Below, one piece after another: positions 23,446 through 34,259 of a DNA stretch of 64,000 bases. This DNA is from Suillus spraguei (taxonomy: Eukaryota; Basidiomycota; Agaricomycetes; Boletales; Suillaceae). The DNA lies in contig JABCPU010000085.1 in NCBI GenBank assembly GCA_016800925.1, forward strand, positions 62,001-126,000, written 5' to 3'. Position 1 is the stretch's first letter. Each line of letters begins with the position of its first letter. Below the pieces are notes generated by a model that ran no database searches, had not been told where the DNA came from, and saw nothing but the letters and a program-made list of their open reading frames with translations. A program made the position numbers and the translations under genes.

Positions 23446-24217
23446 GGTTCTTTCATTTTATTTTTACATTCACAACTATATCTGATCATATATACAGTAT
23501 TATACATTGTTTTGTCATCACAGTATGTGGGCTGTGGCTTGCATGGCCCAAGCCCCAGCTTTCAGCCAGCTTGAGCTCATGGCTCAGGCTTAAAATCTGG
23601 TGGGCCTAAGCCCCCCCAGGCTGAGCCTAAGCCATGGCTTTGAGCCCAAGCTGGGCTAGAACATCACTACCTGTATGCTACTGGTGCCTCCAATCTCACC
23701 CAATGCAACTTAGTATCTATCTCCCATCATTTCTTACCTTCTATCTGTGAAAACTTCTCCATGATCTCTCAAAATGAAGTTAGCACCATCATATTCTCTT
23801 CTTTTTGACTTTGCATGCTCCCATTACAGGATCACCATGAATATGCTCACCCCTTACATACAACAGCTCAACATACACTTCTAGCATATAAAGGCCATGT
23901 ACTGATAGCCACAAGGTAAGTAACTAAACACTCAGAGTCCCTCCAATGTCTGATACTATTATCTCCCAATCTATGATTGTCCCTCATAGCCAGGCAATTC
24001 CTGAGTTGTGCTATGATGGCGCAGGGAATGTGTATACATGTGATGACTTAGGAAAAGTGGCAGGCCCATCTCGGGATTGCACAGACTGTCGCTCATGTGT
24101 AATGATCTGAAGGCCCTCAGGCATATGCAAAGTCTAGGCCTCCTGGTCATTGAATTTTGGCTGTTGGTAGAGTGCAAAGGGTGTGTAAGAGAAGATCAAG
24201 ACCAAAGTGAAGGTATC
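23446..24217. other. Non-coding stretch with a GCCCAAGCC-rich fold-back
   Basis: At 23525-23660 the words GGGCCTAAGCC, GGCTTAGG-like complements and AGCCCAAGCTGGGCT form dense short inverted repeats, as seen near ends of some DNA transposons. The rest has no recognisable gene. Confidence 0.35.
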
Positions 24218-25913
24218 TGTCATATACCATACTTCTGATCTCAGATCAGATCAGATCAGATCGATCCTACTTCCGTCCGGTCCACAGATCCTGTCCGGAT
24301 CACCCATCTGAAAGTTCCTACTTCTCGCACTCTAACTCCCTTGTGGACATCTGCGTCTACCTCCTTTTGGCAATCCTCCTGTCTCCGGTATTCCAGCTGT
24401 GTATATTTCCTTCCACTTATTGATCCGTTACCTGTGTCTCATTTCCGACTTATGCTTACTGATCTGCTGTGCATTAACTAATAGACTTCCAATATACATC
24501 ATACATAGCCCTTGGTCCCGGACTTGCTGATTATCCGTGCTAGTTACTTCCAGTATATAAACCACTTGTAAATCTCTGTAGAACCATAGTTCAAATATCA
24601 TCTTAGATTCTGCTCATTCTGTTCCTCTGGACTTGAGTTACTTCCAACTCTAGTTATCTTCCGAGACTTAGGATTGATTCTTACAGTCTACATTTCTGAC
24701 TCTACCTTCGGGTAGTCTATCTCTGTTAGTTTCTAGTTAAGGAACTCGTTTCAATGTAACAAACATATTGGCGCTAGGCTTTAAACCCTATCTTTTGACA
24801 CTCGTCTCATGTCTATAGGAGTTACCACTTGTCCATGGCTGTCTTACCCCTTTAGCACTTCCGGCAGCATCCCACACTTACTGCACACTGTACCGATTGC
24901 CACACCATGTTCCATGTACCAATGTCCTCCCATGTCCTTGCTGCATCCGCATAGCTCCATTTGGTGCATTGTTTGTTTTATGTTTGTTATCACTGATTCC
25001 ACAGCAAGTCTTATTACATGTTGCCTCATGCCGCAGCCACCTCGCACTATGTTTACATATAGCAGTTACTGTATTTGAGCACTACTGATCTTGCATAGAG
25101 CATTCCGAATACATATGATTTAGGATATAAGCACCGCGTACCCCGCATGATACAGTACCTGATTTTACCCCATTGCACATACTATAGGTCAGGATTAGTG
25201 TCTAGCTCTGGAACCACCCAGTAGTAGACTTAGTCTTTAAAGTTCATTACCATTTGTTAATCGATCTCGCTCTTTCACCATTACTGCTGGACTCTTGATT
25301 GCTATTTTTATTGAACTTCTCATGCACCGCTACTTTACCACTGAAAGTACTGCGGCCTTCTTTGCAGTTTCTTTGCACCGCTCACAACCTTACCACTACC
25401 ATATCGCTCACTCGATGTTACTGTTACTGACTTTGTTTCAACGACGCTAGTACTGCTACTTACTACACTAGTTCTGGCAGCATCACCGCTGACCGTGGCA
25501 ACTTACCGCCGACTACGATGCTACATTCACACATTGGTTTGACTCAAACTTGACCATACTAACAGGCATCCCCCTTTAGGGTCGAACACTCTTGTTTTGC
25601 AAGTGAAGCAGACTAGACGGAGCGCAAGACCACACATACTAACTTAGGAGGTAGTTTATCTACAGCCCAGGTTAGGTTGTATCTTTACACCAAGACTAGT
25701 CTTATTCCTCGTTCCACCTCCATGTTCTGGATAACCTTCGGACATGTCATATCTGAAACCTTCGGACGTCCAGATCTGCTACGCTACCACTTCCAGATCT
25801 TCGGACATATATCCTCCCTCTGAAATAAGGGGCATTACTCGGGAAAGGGGCACAGTACACGAACTGAGGCTGAAGCCCTTTGGATCTCTTACCCTTTGAG
25901 TACAGTCTTGACA
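24218..25913 (+). repeat. LTR of family 1, copy c, with a nested insertion
   Basis: Starts TGTCATATACCATAC and ends GTCTTGACA. It is flanked by a perfect 5-base target-site duplication GTATC (24213-24217 and 25914-25918), so it is a complete solo LTR. Positions 24755-25689 are a second LTR inserted into it; without that insert it is 761 bases. A GATCA microsatellite (about 24238-24260) lies near its start. Confidence 0.85.
24755..25689 (+). repeat. LTR of family 2, copy 2, nested in family 1 LTR
   Basis: TGTAACAAACATATTGGCGC at the start, GTATCTTTACA at the end, 935 bases, flanked by TCAA (24751-24754) and CCAA (25690-25693), a 4-base duplication with one change. Removing it restores the colinearity of the surrounding family 1 LTR exactly. 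The family 2 element is therefore younger than this LTR. Confidence 0.8.
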
Positions 25914-26093
25914 GTATCACATGACAGTACTCGGGATGATGGCAAAGATCTGCTATAGGCTGATAGCATGCATAGTAGAGTTGAGATAGTGTAGCACAAA
26001 CCCAAGTGCCCCTGTGGCATCAAGGGCACATTTATTTATTCATGGATTTCCATGCACAGAGACATTGTCATGAGGAATTGGCATCTTAGCATG

Positions 26094-26509
26094 AACTGGG
26101 GTGGTGTCACCAATGACAACTCAAAGGAGCTATCAATTATTGGGAAGTTCTACAATGCTGCAAAGAGAGCAAGGGTTTGGTCTTAGAGTCATGACTCAGA
26201 GATGATCAAGAATAGAGACTAAGGCTAAGGAGTGCTTAGACTTAGAGATGATTCAGACAACTAAGGATTGGAGGTCGTTAGCGAGGAAGTTCCAGGTAAA
26301 ACCCAGTAAGATTAAAGTAGAGAATACAAGTGTAATACACTGTGCTTAAATAAGCTAATATGTGCACATAGACCAAGGAGTTGTGAGAGTGTAACTGCGT
26401 ATCCTAAGAAGGAAGGCAAGATAGTACAGACATGTTGAAACATATGAGTCATAGTCGCATGATATACAAGTAAGGAAGAAAATGTATAGGGGCACATACA
26501 ATTGTAACA
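26094..26509 (+). mobile_element. Copia-type retrotransposon 3' fragment
   Basis: Similar to the minus strand of 60489-60930: AACTGGGGTGGTGTCACCA, GGAAGTTCTACAATG, GGAGTGCTTAGACTTAGAGA, TTCCAGGTAAAACCC and the LTR-end block GGGGCACATACAATTGTAACA. It contains the last part of the polyprotein downstream of RNase H, with stops, and an LTR remnant ending at 26509. Confidence 0.7.
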
Positions 26510-26609
26510 CATCTCATACCAGGCTTATGCAAAGCCTGAAGTAAGTAGTGAGGAGAAGGTGGACACATCAACACCCATTGTAGTGATGAACGCTCTATCA
26601 TGTTGGCTA

Positions 26610-27104
26610 TCATATAGTACTTTCCATGGAGTGTTGATGCGAGGATTTGGAAGCAGTTGTGGTCGGCAAAAGGTATAAATAATGTGGGTGTCGAGTGTCA
26701 ATGCGCTCCTGCCATGATATCTCACTCCCAGCAATGATAGCAGCAGTGAGGACCTTAATTCTTTCATTGCCATCACAAAGTTCAGCCTCATCTTCATTGA
26801 GGAGCAGCTGCTGGATTGCAAGGCTATTGTCCATCAAGGATTGAACTAAATCTAAGAAGAAAAGGGGAATGGGTGTGAATGTTGTCGCTAGCATGTGGCT
26901 TTTGTGTAGGGCCATGTGCTTTTCACTTATGCTCGTGTGCATTTTGGTTAGCTTGCCTACCACAGATCTTCCCATTTTCAGATGCAACTGAGGGCAAAAT
27001 GAAATTATTAGGATGTGGCCTGAGGTCAGGGAGCCAAAAGCACAATAGGTCATGGACTCGTTTAATTGAATGAGTGTATGGCAGATTATCCCAGTGTAGA
27101 TTAA
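26610..27104 (-). CDS. Unidentified open frame interrupted by a PIF element
   Basis: Minus-strand frame open from the edge of the PIF/Harbinger insertion at 27104 down to a stop at 26610. It encodes ICHTLIQLNESMTY, KMGRSVVGKLTKMHTSISEK, QQLLLNEDEAELCDGNERIK and ISWQERIDTRHPHYLY. I do not recognise the family; the basic and acidic clusters look like a nuclear or transposon-associated protein. It is truncated by the insertion, so the 5' part is missing or on the other side of the element. Treat as a hypothetical fragment. Confidence 0.35.
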   Translation of the reverse strand, partial: LIYTGIICHTLIQLNESMTYCAFGSLTSGHILIISFCPQLHLKMGRSVVGKLTKMHTSISEKHMALHKSHMLATTFTPIPLFFLDLVQSLMDNSLAIQQLLLNEDEAELCDGNERIKVLTAAIIAGSEISWQERIDTRHPHYLYLLPTTTASKSSHQHSMESTI

Positions 27105-27454
27105 GGTCCTGTTTGGACAGCAAAATTCAAAATTCAAAATTCTATCATGTGACTCACCCATGAGACTTGCCAGTTCATCTGGGAGATGCTGGGTCAAAGC
27201 AATCATATGTAATAAGGTGTACTACTGATAATCTTTATTATCTGTATATATATGTCCATATGGCCGCCATCGTCATCATCCGATATGCTCACAATTCAAT
27301 CAAAAATCAGGCTCTGCAACAGCACAATGCCAGAGAGCAGGCAGAGCTTTGTAGCCATCACCTCATGCTACTTATCGGTTGTATAGTAACACAAATATCA
27401 GCCCTGTATCATTGCCTTTTTTTTACCCCCATGCCAATATTCCATACCATGCCT

Positions 27455-28674
27455 CTGCCCTGGCAGGTCAGGCATGGGTTCTTGAGCTCATGACAGGCCA
27501 CCGGACAGGATCTGGCATAATCTAGGTGTCAACTTAGAAGTATTTGAACAACTCCTCCATGTTCTTTGGGAAAATGAATTTCAGCAGTCTTGCAATGGCA
27601 TCTCAGTTGAGGAACAACTAGCAATTTTTTTATATACCTGTGTGACTGGTCTTTTGACTCACCACATTGGTGAGTGCTTTCAGCGCTCCCCCTCCACAAT
27701 ATCAAGGTAATTAGAAATACCTGCTGCCCATCTAATGGTGTATCTTAATTTTTGGCTTAGATACTTCAAGGACATGGTCACCTTCTTTTCAGATGACCCA
27801 TTTTATTACTCCCAAGTTCAATTTCCCACCACAGATTCCCCCACCCCTCCTTCAATTGCTAATGACCATCACTTTCATCTGTTCAATAAATGTATTGGTG
27901 CCATTGAAGGAACCCACATCTGGGCCTTTGCAACACTTGTAGATCACGCTTACATGCGTAACCGAAAAGATTATATATCTCAAAATTGTTTATTCATATG
28001 TGATTTCAATTTTCACTTTATCTATGGATTTTGCAGGTGGGATGGCTCATCTGCCAATGCAACAATTTGGAATGATGCATGTGAACATGACCTGCGCATT
28101 CCCAAAGGCAGGTACCTCCTTGCAGATGCAGGCTTCAGGACTTGTGACACACTACTTGTCCCTTATTGGGGTGTGTGTTATCATCTCAAAGAATGGTGTT
28201 TGGCAAGTAACTTGTAAGTTTTTGTACTCTCATCTTATTTTTGCAATTAAAAAATATTCCAGCCCACAAAATGCAAAAGAACTGTTTAAAGTTCGGCATT
28301 CCTCACTGTGCAATGTGATTCAGCATATATTTGGGGTGATGAAGTGCCAATGGTGCATCTTGCAAATCCCCCCAGAATATAACATGGCCATTCAGGCCCT
28401 TATTCCTCTGGCACTGTGTGCCTTGCACAATTTTATTTGTGAAGAAGACCCCAAAGTTTTTTATCAAGACTACGAGGCCAATATCCCAGAAATATTTCAT
28501 GCTGACAATGTAAATGAAGGAATGGCAGCAGGCACAGTTCGAGGGAGTAACACTCAGGGGGAGCTTGCAAATGGGCCACTAAGTTCTGCAGAGAAGAGAA
28601 GAGCTGATGCACATCGTGATGAAATAGCTGCTTTAATGTGGGTGGATTATAATTATATTGCTAAGAATGCTTGA
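27455..28674 (+). pseudogene. PIF/Harbinger transposase (DDE_Tnp_4 type), catalytically degenerate
   Basis: Reads AWVLELMTGH, then after a one-base shift near 27500 DRIWHNLGVNLEVFEQLL, EEQLAIFLYTCVTGL, an intron about 27713-27760 joining TISR to YFKDMVTFF, then FNKCIGAIEGTHI, MRNRKDYISQNCLFICDF, WDGSSANATIWNDAC, RYLLADAGF, VCYHLKEW, another intron near 28215-28260, KELFKVRHSSLCNVIQHIFGVMK, and LALCALHNFI. The family triad is D (IDGTHI), D (HD or AD before the small residue block) and E (NVIERVFG). Here all three are changed: E in IEGTHI, N in SANAT, and Q in NVIQHIFG. With the frameshift this indicates a dead enzyme or one freed from catalysis. Confidence 0.8.
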
Positions 28675-29126
28675 ATATGTAGCATACAACGAAATATTGC
28701 ACTGAGAGGTACTTGTACAGAATTGACATAAAAAAAATAATATAATTTATTGAGCTATACCTGAGTATTTCCACACAGACCTGCAAGCTTCTTTTGTGCC
28801 CAAGATGACTTCCACAATGGCACATTCAAGTTAGCAAACACTACCACTTCATTTGGGTTCACTGTCAGAAAATCAGTGAGGAGCAAGACATCACCTAACC
28901 CCAAACCTTCAGTATTAGCAAGGGAGGCAATTGTGCACCCAAGGGAAGTAGGACAGGGACACTCAGGTTGGTGGGTGGATGTTGACAAAAATGAATGCAC
29001 ACATTATGGCAAGGTTTGTGCAATTGATGTAAGGGCTGTGCTACCCTCCTGCTGAGCCTTTGCAGCTATGGAGTATGGGTGAGAGCACTTCCTTGATAAA
29101 TCTCCATCACCCAGCACACTATATTT

Positions 29127-29965
29127 TCACTTGCCCTGGCTAGCACTTGTGAGCTCTGAGTTGCTTGTAGATAATATCATATGAGAGCTGGGCACAGCTG
29201 GCAAGGTTCCTGCGCTACCTATGCCAATGTCATCAGCAGCAGCCCTGAGCTGGCTGAAGTTCATTGTGTTGGCAGTGCCTGAGGGGGAAGAAGGGGGGGT
29301 ATTGACGAAGTGGAAGAGGCACCTATGTGCACTGGTGGTGGAGGGGCCATTGAAAAAATATAAAATATAAAACATACAGAAACTTCAGGCTGTTTCCTAG
29401 CATGGGGCTGATGCATTACAAACTTGCTTTTGGCAGCGTTCAGCATTAACTCCCCAACAGTGTTAAACTACAGGAATCCCTTGAAAGAGAAAGGTTTTGA
29501 TTGCAGATGAGCCTAAAAAGAGCGAATGATAAGTCAGTTTTAACTGAAATCTTGCGCAGTCTCACCTTAGTATGTGCATCCCATGCACCACTAGTTTCAG
29601 GTGTGACTGATACACTGTGCTCATCATTCCATGAGAAGACAGAGAGTGACTTGATATTCTTGACTACACTGTACTGCTTCTTTAGCTGTAATAATATGAG
29701 CTGCTGTAATCAATAGATATTTGGTGATGAAACTTACAGCATTCCACTTTGTTTTGCAAGATGACTGGGATTTTGGAGTGCCCTTCTGGGTGGGATATAA
29801 TGTGTTGAGGTGCTTGGCAGCATCTGAAGATACTGGTTTGAAGCTCATAGTATCCTCAGCCTCAGATTTTCAGGTTGAAAGAAAGGCGATGAGGTCCCTC
29901 TCTTCATCCAGCTCCCAGTGTGTGGCAGCTTTGTGAGAGGTACTAGTATTATCTTGTGAGCCCAT
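29127..29965 (-). pseudogene. Myb/SANT-like DNA-binding protein of the PIF element, broken
   Basis: Minus-strand start MGSQDNTSTSHKAATHWELD at 29965, then ERDLIAFLST, an in-frame TGA near 29875, MSFKPVSSDAAKHLNTLYP, SSCKTKWNA, an intron near 29690-29745, LKKQYSVVKNIKSLSVFSWNDEHS, ETSGAWDAH, and FSFKGFL before another stop near 29468. This is the Myb/SANT-like domain pattern (conserved W residues, LNTLYPTQKG, KWNA) found in PIF-associated second proteins, which bind the terminal repeats. The Pro/Ser/Thr-rich tail can be followed to 29127, and a further open frame (28755-29000, minus) may be the C-terminus. Confidence 0.7.
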
Positions 29966-30383
29966 CTGATTGTCAATGCCTCACAATCCATGAGAATGGA
30001 GGGAGCGCACAGAGTCTATGCTGGAGGAATCAGACATGGTGGTCACAAAGGCAGGTGTTCTATAAGGGACAGATTTAATAGAATATCTAGTAGTACACCT
30101 CTTATTAGTTATGATTATGATTGCTTTGACCTGGCATCTCCTGGATGAGCTGGCAAGTCTCACACAGGTCATGTGGCAGGATCATGTGGTGTAAATATCA
30201 AATATCAAATATCAAATTCACCTGTCTAAACAGGGCCTTAGTAACATATCATCAGTATTAGTAATATTTTTGAGACTCCAGTATATTCTATTCTGAGTTA
30301 TTTTGCCTATGGGAAAGTCATCCAATATGTAGATAAATAGAAGTAAATATGGAATAAAGCTACTGGTGAGATACTATTAGTTA

Positions 30384-31751
30384 CCACTAGTTCATGCACT
30401 CCCTACATCTCATGCACTGCTCAAAACAACTCTTTTTTACTATTAATCTTCAAACTAATACATGCATATGAATTAATAAATCATAAATATGCCTTACAAA
30501 CTTGAATGAACCCAATCTAATAAGAAACAAAAGAGATATTTTTATGGTGGTGACACCACTGATGTCACTCTTGCTGTCACCTGCTGGTACTGCCATAGTG
30601 GAGTTTCAAACTCAAACATGCTACCAGTAATGCATCTGAATGTGTATATGGGTGAGTAGGATGGCATGCACTTGAGTTGCTGGGATGTGGGAACATCCCA
30701 GAGATTCTGATAAAGAGGCTCGCATTCAAGCTGCTGTCCATGATGCCTTGAATGGTGTTTATCCCAGTTTCTGGAGTGCTGCTATAGCTCACAAGGTGAG
30801 CACTCCCTTAGTTATTTTGACTTGGATGTAACTCAGTCTTCCTTTAGATACCCCCGCAGACTGTGCTTCAGGAAATTGTGGCCCTTGGAGATCATTACTC
30901 AGTGAATCCTAAGAAAGGGTTTTGGTGCCATCACAACTCGGATTCTGCAACCCCTCTCCATCACCGAAAACTAACTCTGTGCTCACTGGTCAAATATTCA
31001 AGATGGTAAATGTTTATCCTGGCAAGAATTGGGTCCGCCACTTCATTTCTTGTCATGCAGATATCACTATTGCAAAATCACAAGGCCTGGATCCAAAGCA
31101 TGCACAAAATTTCAACAAGTCAATGATCATGGAGTATTTTGATATGTGCAAGGCCTTGGATAACAAGCAAAAAGGAATTCCACTGGAACACAACCAGAAT
31201 GTTGATGAAAAAGGGTGTCAAATGGGAGGTGGTTTTCAAAATTTGTCTTCTCAAAAAGCAATTGAGAATGCTATCATATTCACAGTGATAATTTAGAGCT
31301 GGTCACAATAATTGAATGTGTTTCTGCAGCTGCAATTCCAATCCTCCATCATTTATTTTGGCTGATGGCCCCATTAATACTGAATACAAAAATGTTAAAG
31401 ACATCAGAAAGTCAGTTCTAAACTAAATTCCAGTTGTGGACACTACTGATTCAAGTAAATATAGCATTGCAACTTCTCCAACTGGGTAGATTCAGAACTA
31501 TTTGCAGCCTGGTTTGAGAAACATCATCACAGCCATTGCCATCCAGGCATCTTAATAATGATAATGTTTATATTACTTTGGCAGCTCACAATACATATTT
31601 TAGATTGCTATATAGCCAGTGATTTGTATATACAGTATACCTTCATTAATGTCTAGTGCTGAATGGCCTTTGAAACCAGCTAGTGTGACAATACCATGAC
31701 TTTCCATGACTTTCATGACTGCAAGAGATGTAGGGAGTGCACAAACTACTG
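30384..31751. mobile_element. Pogo-like DNA transposon, decayed
   Basis: Inverted ends: CACTAGTTCATGCACTCCCT at about 30386 and its counterpart ending at 31751 (AGGGAGTGCACAAACTACTG), with TA next to each end. The interior holds a pogo/CENP-B-like transposase relic on the plus strand. Confidence 0.7.
30650..31550 (+). pseudogene. Pogo/CENP-B-type transposase relic
   Basis: Pieces in order: HPRDSDKEARIQAAVHDAL and SFWSAAIAHK (N-terminal HTH), an intron ending near 30848, IPPQTVLQEI, GLDPKHAQNFNKSMIMEYFD near 31087, VDEKGCQMGGG near 31201 (the D before EKG corresponds to the first catalytic Asp), NLELVTIIECVSA near 31290, ILADGPINTEYKN, and SIATSPTG near 31465. These are the blocks of fungal DDE_1 superfamily endonucleases with CENP-B HTH domains. 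Multiple stops and frame changes are present. Confidence 0.75.
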
Positions 31752-32274
31752 TACCATTTCATTCAATTCAATAGTCATGCGTCATAGCGACCTCTGCTAT
31801 GTACAAATTTGGGCACCTGTCACCTGTCACAGATGTTCATGTCGATATCATGTCAAATTGTCATAGTGGAAGCAAAACTTGCTTCTGAAATGGTCTCGTT
31901 TCAATGTGCAAATGCTTACAGCGCTATTTTGGGGCTACAACATGACTACAACTATGACTATGCTTCCTCACCATTGTGGTGGCACCAAAATGTGTGTATG
32001 TACAAACTGTTTGGTTTGCATTTCATTCTCCCATGCCCTAATTCCCTGTTTTGCATTTTATCGTCTTCGACATTCCCTTCCTTGACTGTGTCAAGATCCG
32101 CATGTTCAATCTTGAAGTCCATCATTTCAGCCTTGGCATGTGACACATGATGTCCTGTGTCCTCAAAGGCTGTCACACTTGCAATGACTGCTGCAAGTGG
32201 TAAGTCACTGTCATCATTGAAGCATGAGTCTTGTAATTCAATGTTGTCTTCCAGGTTGTCACTACTGACTGTCA
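31752..32274. other. AT-rich stretch without an identified gene
   Basis: An acidic minus-strand frame (31958-32275, start MTVSSDNLEDNIELQDSCF) exists. Acidic C-terminal tails of this kind occur in DDE_1 transposases, and it directly follows the DDE_1 relic on the same strand, but the link is not proven. Confidence 0.35.
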
Positions 32275-32414
32275 CTGCTAATCTCTCTCAAAAGTATAGT
32301 CCTGTTTGTGTCCTAACTACATTGATTCGTCCCTTGCTGCTATCGCCTCTCACCATCTCTTATCTCACTCTCATTCTGTTCTCTTTTCCCCTTTGAACCA
32401 CTGCAAGCCTTACA
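32275..32414 (+). repeat. 140-base inverted repeat, left copy
   Basis: CTGCTAATCTCTCTCAAAAG through GCAAGCCTTACA; its reverse complement lies at 33648-33787 with only scattered differences (for example CTATCGCCTCTCACCATCTC versus the same sequence inverted). Confidence 0.8.
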
Positions 32415-32429
32415 TATGACAGATTGAAG

Positions 32430-33640
32430 CCACGGACTCAGGACATTTCGAAAGCCTGACACAAATGTCCATAAGCTCAGTAATAAGGTAACAAATTTGT
32501 ACACACCTTTTTCATGACAGTAGGCTTATTGACAGTATGGAAGGCATCCTATAGCCATGCAACATTTCGATCACGTAGCACACCAATATGTTTGTCAATC
32601 AATACATTTTTCTCTCCTTGATCCAGCTGTTTGGCTACTTCTCTCACAACATCAGCATGGTAAGATCATTTTAAGAAATTCTTGAAAACCCGCTGAATCC
32701 CAACATCGCAGGGCTGGAACAGGCCTTTGCAGCCACCTGGAACATAGTTCAAGATGATTGTAGGGTGTTTGTTCTTTATCCATGTGCAAAACTCATCTGA
32801 TCAGTGTACTGACCAGATGTCAATCTGCTACACAGCCTTCTGCATCAGAGGTAAGCCCAGCTCTTCCTTCTTTTGGTCAAAATAATTTGCAATAAGCTTA
32901 TCATCCAGGCTACTCATCATCTCTTGGGTGGACCAGTAGGTTGTCATGTCAGAGTACTCAAAGAGGAAGCCTGTGTCCATGCACTCATTATAATAATGTG
33001 AGTTTGCACTAGGACAAGAAAACTTTGAATGACCTTGATAGATAGCCTGGAGTTGGAGTACTGTGCTGTTATTGGCAATGGACACCATGATCGTAAATGC
33101 GCATTTTTCATCATTACCCACAGTTGAGACTTTTTTGGATCCCGTCTTTGCCCATGTCAGGTTAGATCCTTGTACATAGATTACCTGTGTTTGGTCAGAG
33201 TTAACATAGAGTTCTGTAGGAATGTCCTCGTCCTTGATCGTGTATGCCAGACGCAAAAATGCATTCTCACACATTTCCTCCCAGTTGCTTGGTATTTTCT
33301 GAGCTGCCCATGTGGCTCAACGTTCAGACCAGTGCAAGGTTGTGTGCAACTAGTTTCAGAGGAATGAGTCAGAGCATTGAAAGGTAAATCCATCTTTTGC
33401 TTTCTGCTCAAGGATCTTGGGGGCTTTCTCAGAGACCATAGCAAGCACAATGGCACGAATTGTAACAAGGGTGAGTGTTACACCAACTTCCTGAAGGGAT
33501 TCAAGCTGATGAATGATATCCTTCTCGACATCAGGATAATTTGTCTAATGTATTGTTAATGTATCATCTTGAAAATACTTCATCAAGCATGTACAAAGAC
33601 TCCTCATTGGTCATCATTTGAGTGACCTTGGTGGTTACTG
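32430..33640 (-). pseudogene. DDE_1 transposase relic of a Ulp1/HTH/DDE_1 element
   Basis: Minus strand, in order: DIIHQLESLQEVGVTLTLVTIRAI near 33510, KILEQKAKDGFTFQCSDSFL near 33410, then an open frame 33274-32828 with ENAFLRLAYTIKDEDIPTEL, YVNSDQTQVIYVQGSNLTWAKTG (first Asp), VSIANNSTVLQLQAIYQGHS and TTYWSTQEMMSSLDDK. After a stop come QIDIWSVH (second Asp), HPTIILNYVPGGCKGLFQPCDVGIQR near 32720 and VNKPTVMKK near 32525. This is the catalytic half of a family of mushroom DDE_1 elements. Nonsense codons and frame changes are present. Confidence 0.75.
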
Positions 33641-33647
33641 AGTTCTG

Positions 33648-33787
33648 TGTAAGGCTTGCGGTGGTTCGAAGGGGAAAAGAGAACAGAACGAGAGTGAGAT
33701 AAGAGATGGTGAGAGGCGATAGCAGCGAGGGACAAATCAACGTAGTTAGGACACAAACAGGACTATACTTTTGAGAGAGATTAGCAG
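33648..33787 (-). repeat. 140-base inverted repeat, right copy
   Basis: TGTAAGGCTTGCGGTGG through GAGAGATTAGCAG; inverted partner of 32275-32414. Together the two copies enclose the DDE_1 relic. Confidence 0.8.
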
Positions 33788-34259
33788 ACGAGACGCTCTA
33801 AGGACTTTCTAAGGTGCTTTTTGAGCAGGGAATCTAGGATAGAATTCACTGTTGATACCAGAGTGTACATGAGCCAGATATACAGAAAATGATTAAGGGT
33901 CCTCGGTGATGGATGAGCTGGACGATTAGGTGAGAGCAGAGGCAGAAGAGAGTGGTGTCGTGCTTGACAGGGTAGAGTAGAACAGAGAGGAACAAGAGTA
34001 CAAAAATTTGAATGAGTGGCAGTATAATGAGTATGGTTTTGGTAGAATAGCAAGGGTCGAATATTAGTTTTGAGATGGCAAATTGAGAGTAGGGTGACAT
34101 TAACACAAGAAAGGGCCTGAAAGTTGACAGAGATGATGAAGTTGTTGTAAGGGATAGGGACCAGGAGCATATGTGTTGACGACAGCAGTAAAGGAAGAAG
34201 GAATGTATCCACATGACTTTTGGATGCAAAGTGTGACACTGTTTGCATCACTAGGTCAC
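33788..34259 (-). other. Low-complexity insert inside the composite element
   Basis: A 156-codon minus-strand frame (34251-33781) is rich in Leu, Ser, His and Pro with no domain. It separates the HTH part (upstream) from the DDE_1 part, where related genes are continuous, so it is more likely inserted or intronic sequence than a gene. Confidence 0.45.

Larger units (their letters stand above)
27105..30237. mobile_element. PIF/Harbinger DNA transposon with both terminal inverted repeats
   Basis: Left end GGTCCTGTTTGGACAG (27105) and right end CTGTCTAAACAGGGCC (to 30237) are inverted repeats. They are followed inward by AATTCAAAATTC-type and AAATATCAAATATC-type short repeats and by a second inverted block (GAGACTTGCCAGTTCATC / GATGAGCTGGCAAGTCTC). 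The trinucleotides outside are TAA and TTA, in keeping with the TWA target preference of the family. The 3,133-base element holds the two genes expected of PIF elements: a DDE transposase on the plus strand and a Myb/SANT-like protein on the minus strand, convergent. Confidence 0.85.

Noticed and set aside
33781..34251. 156-codon minus-strand frame rich in Leu/Ser/His/Pro
   Set aside because: Low complexity, no motif, and it interrupts a transposon gene that is continuous in relatives.
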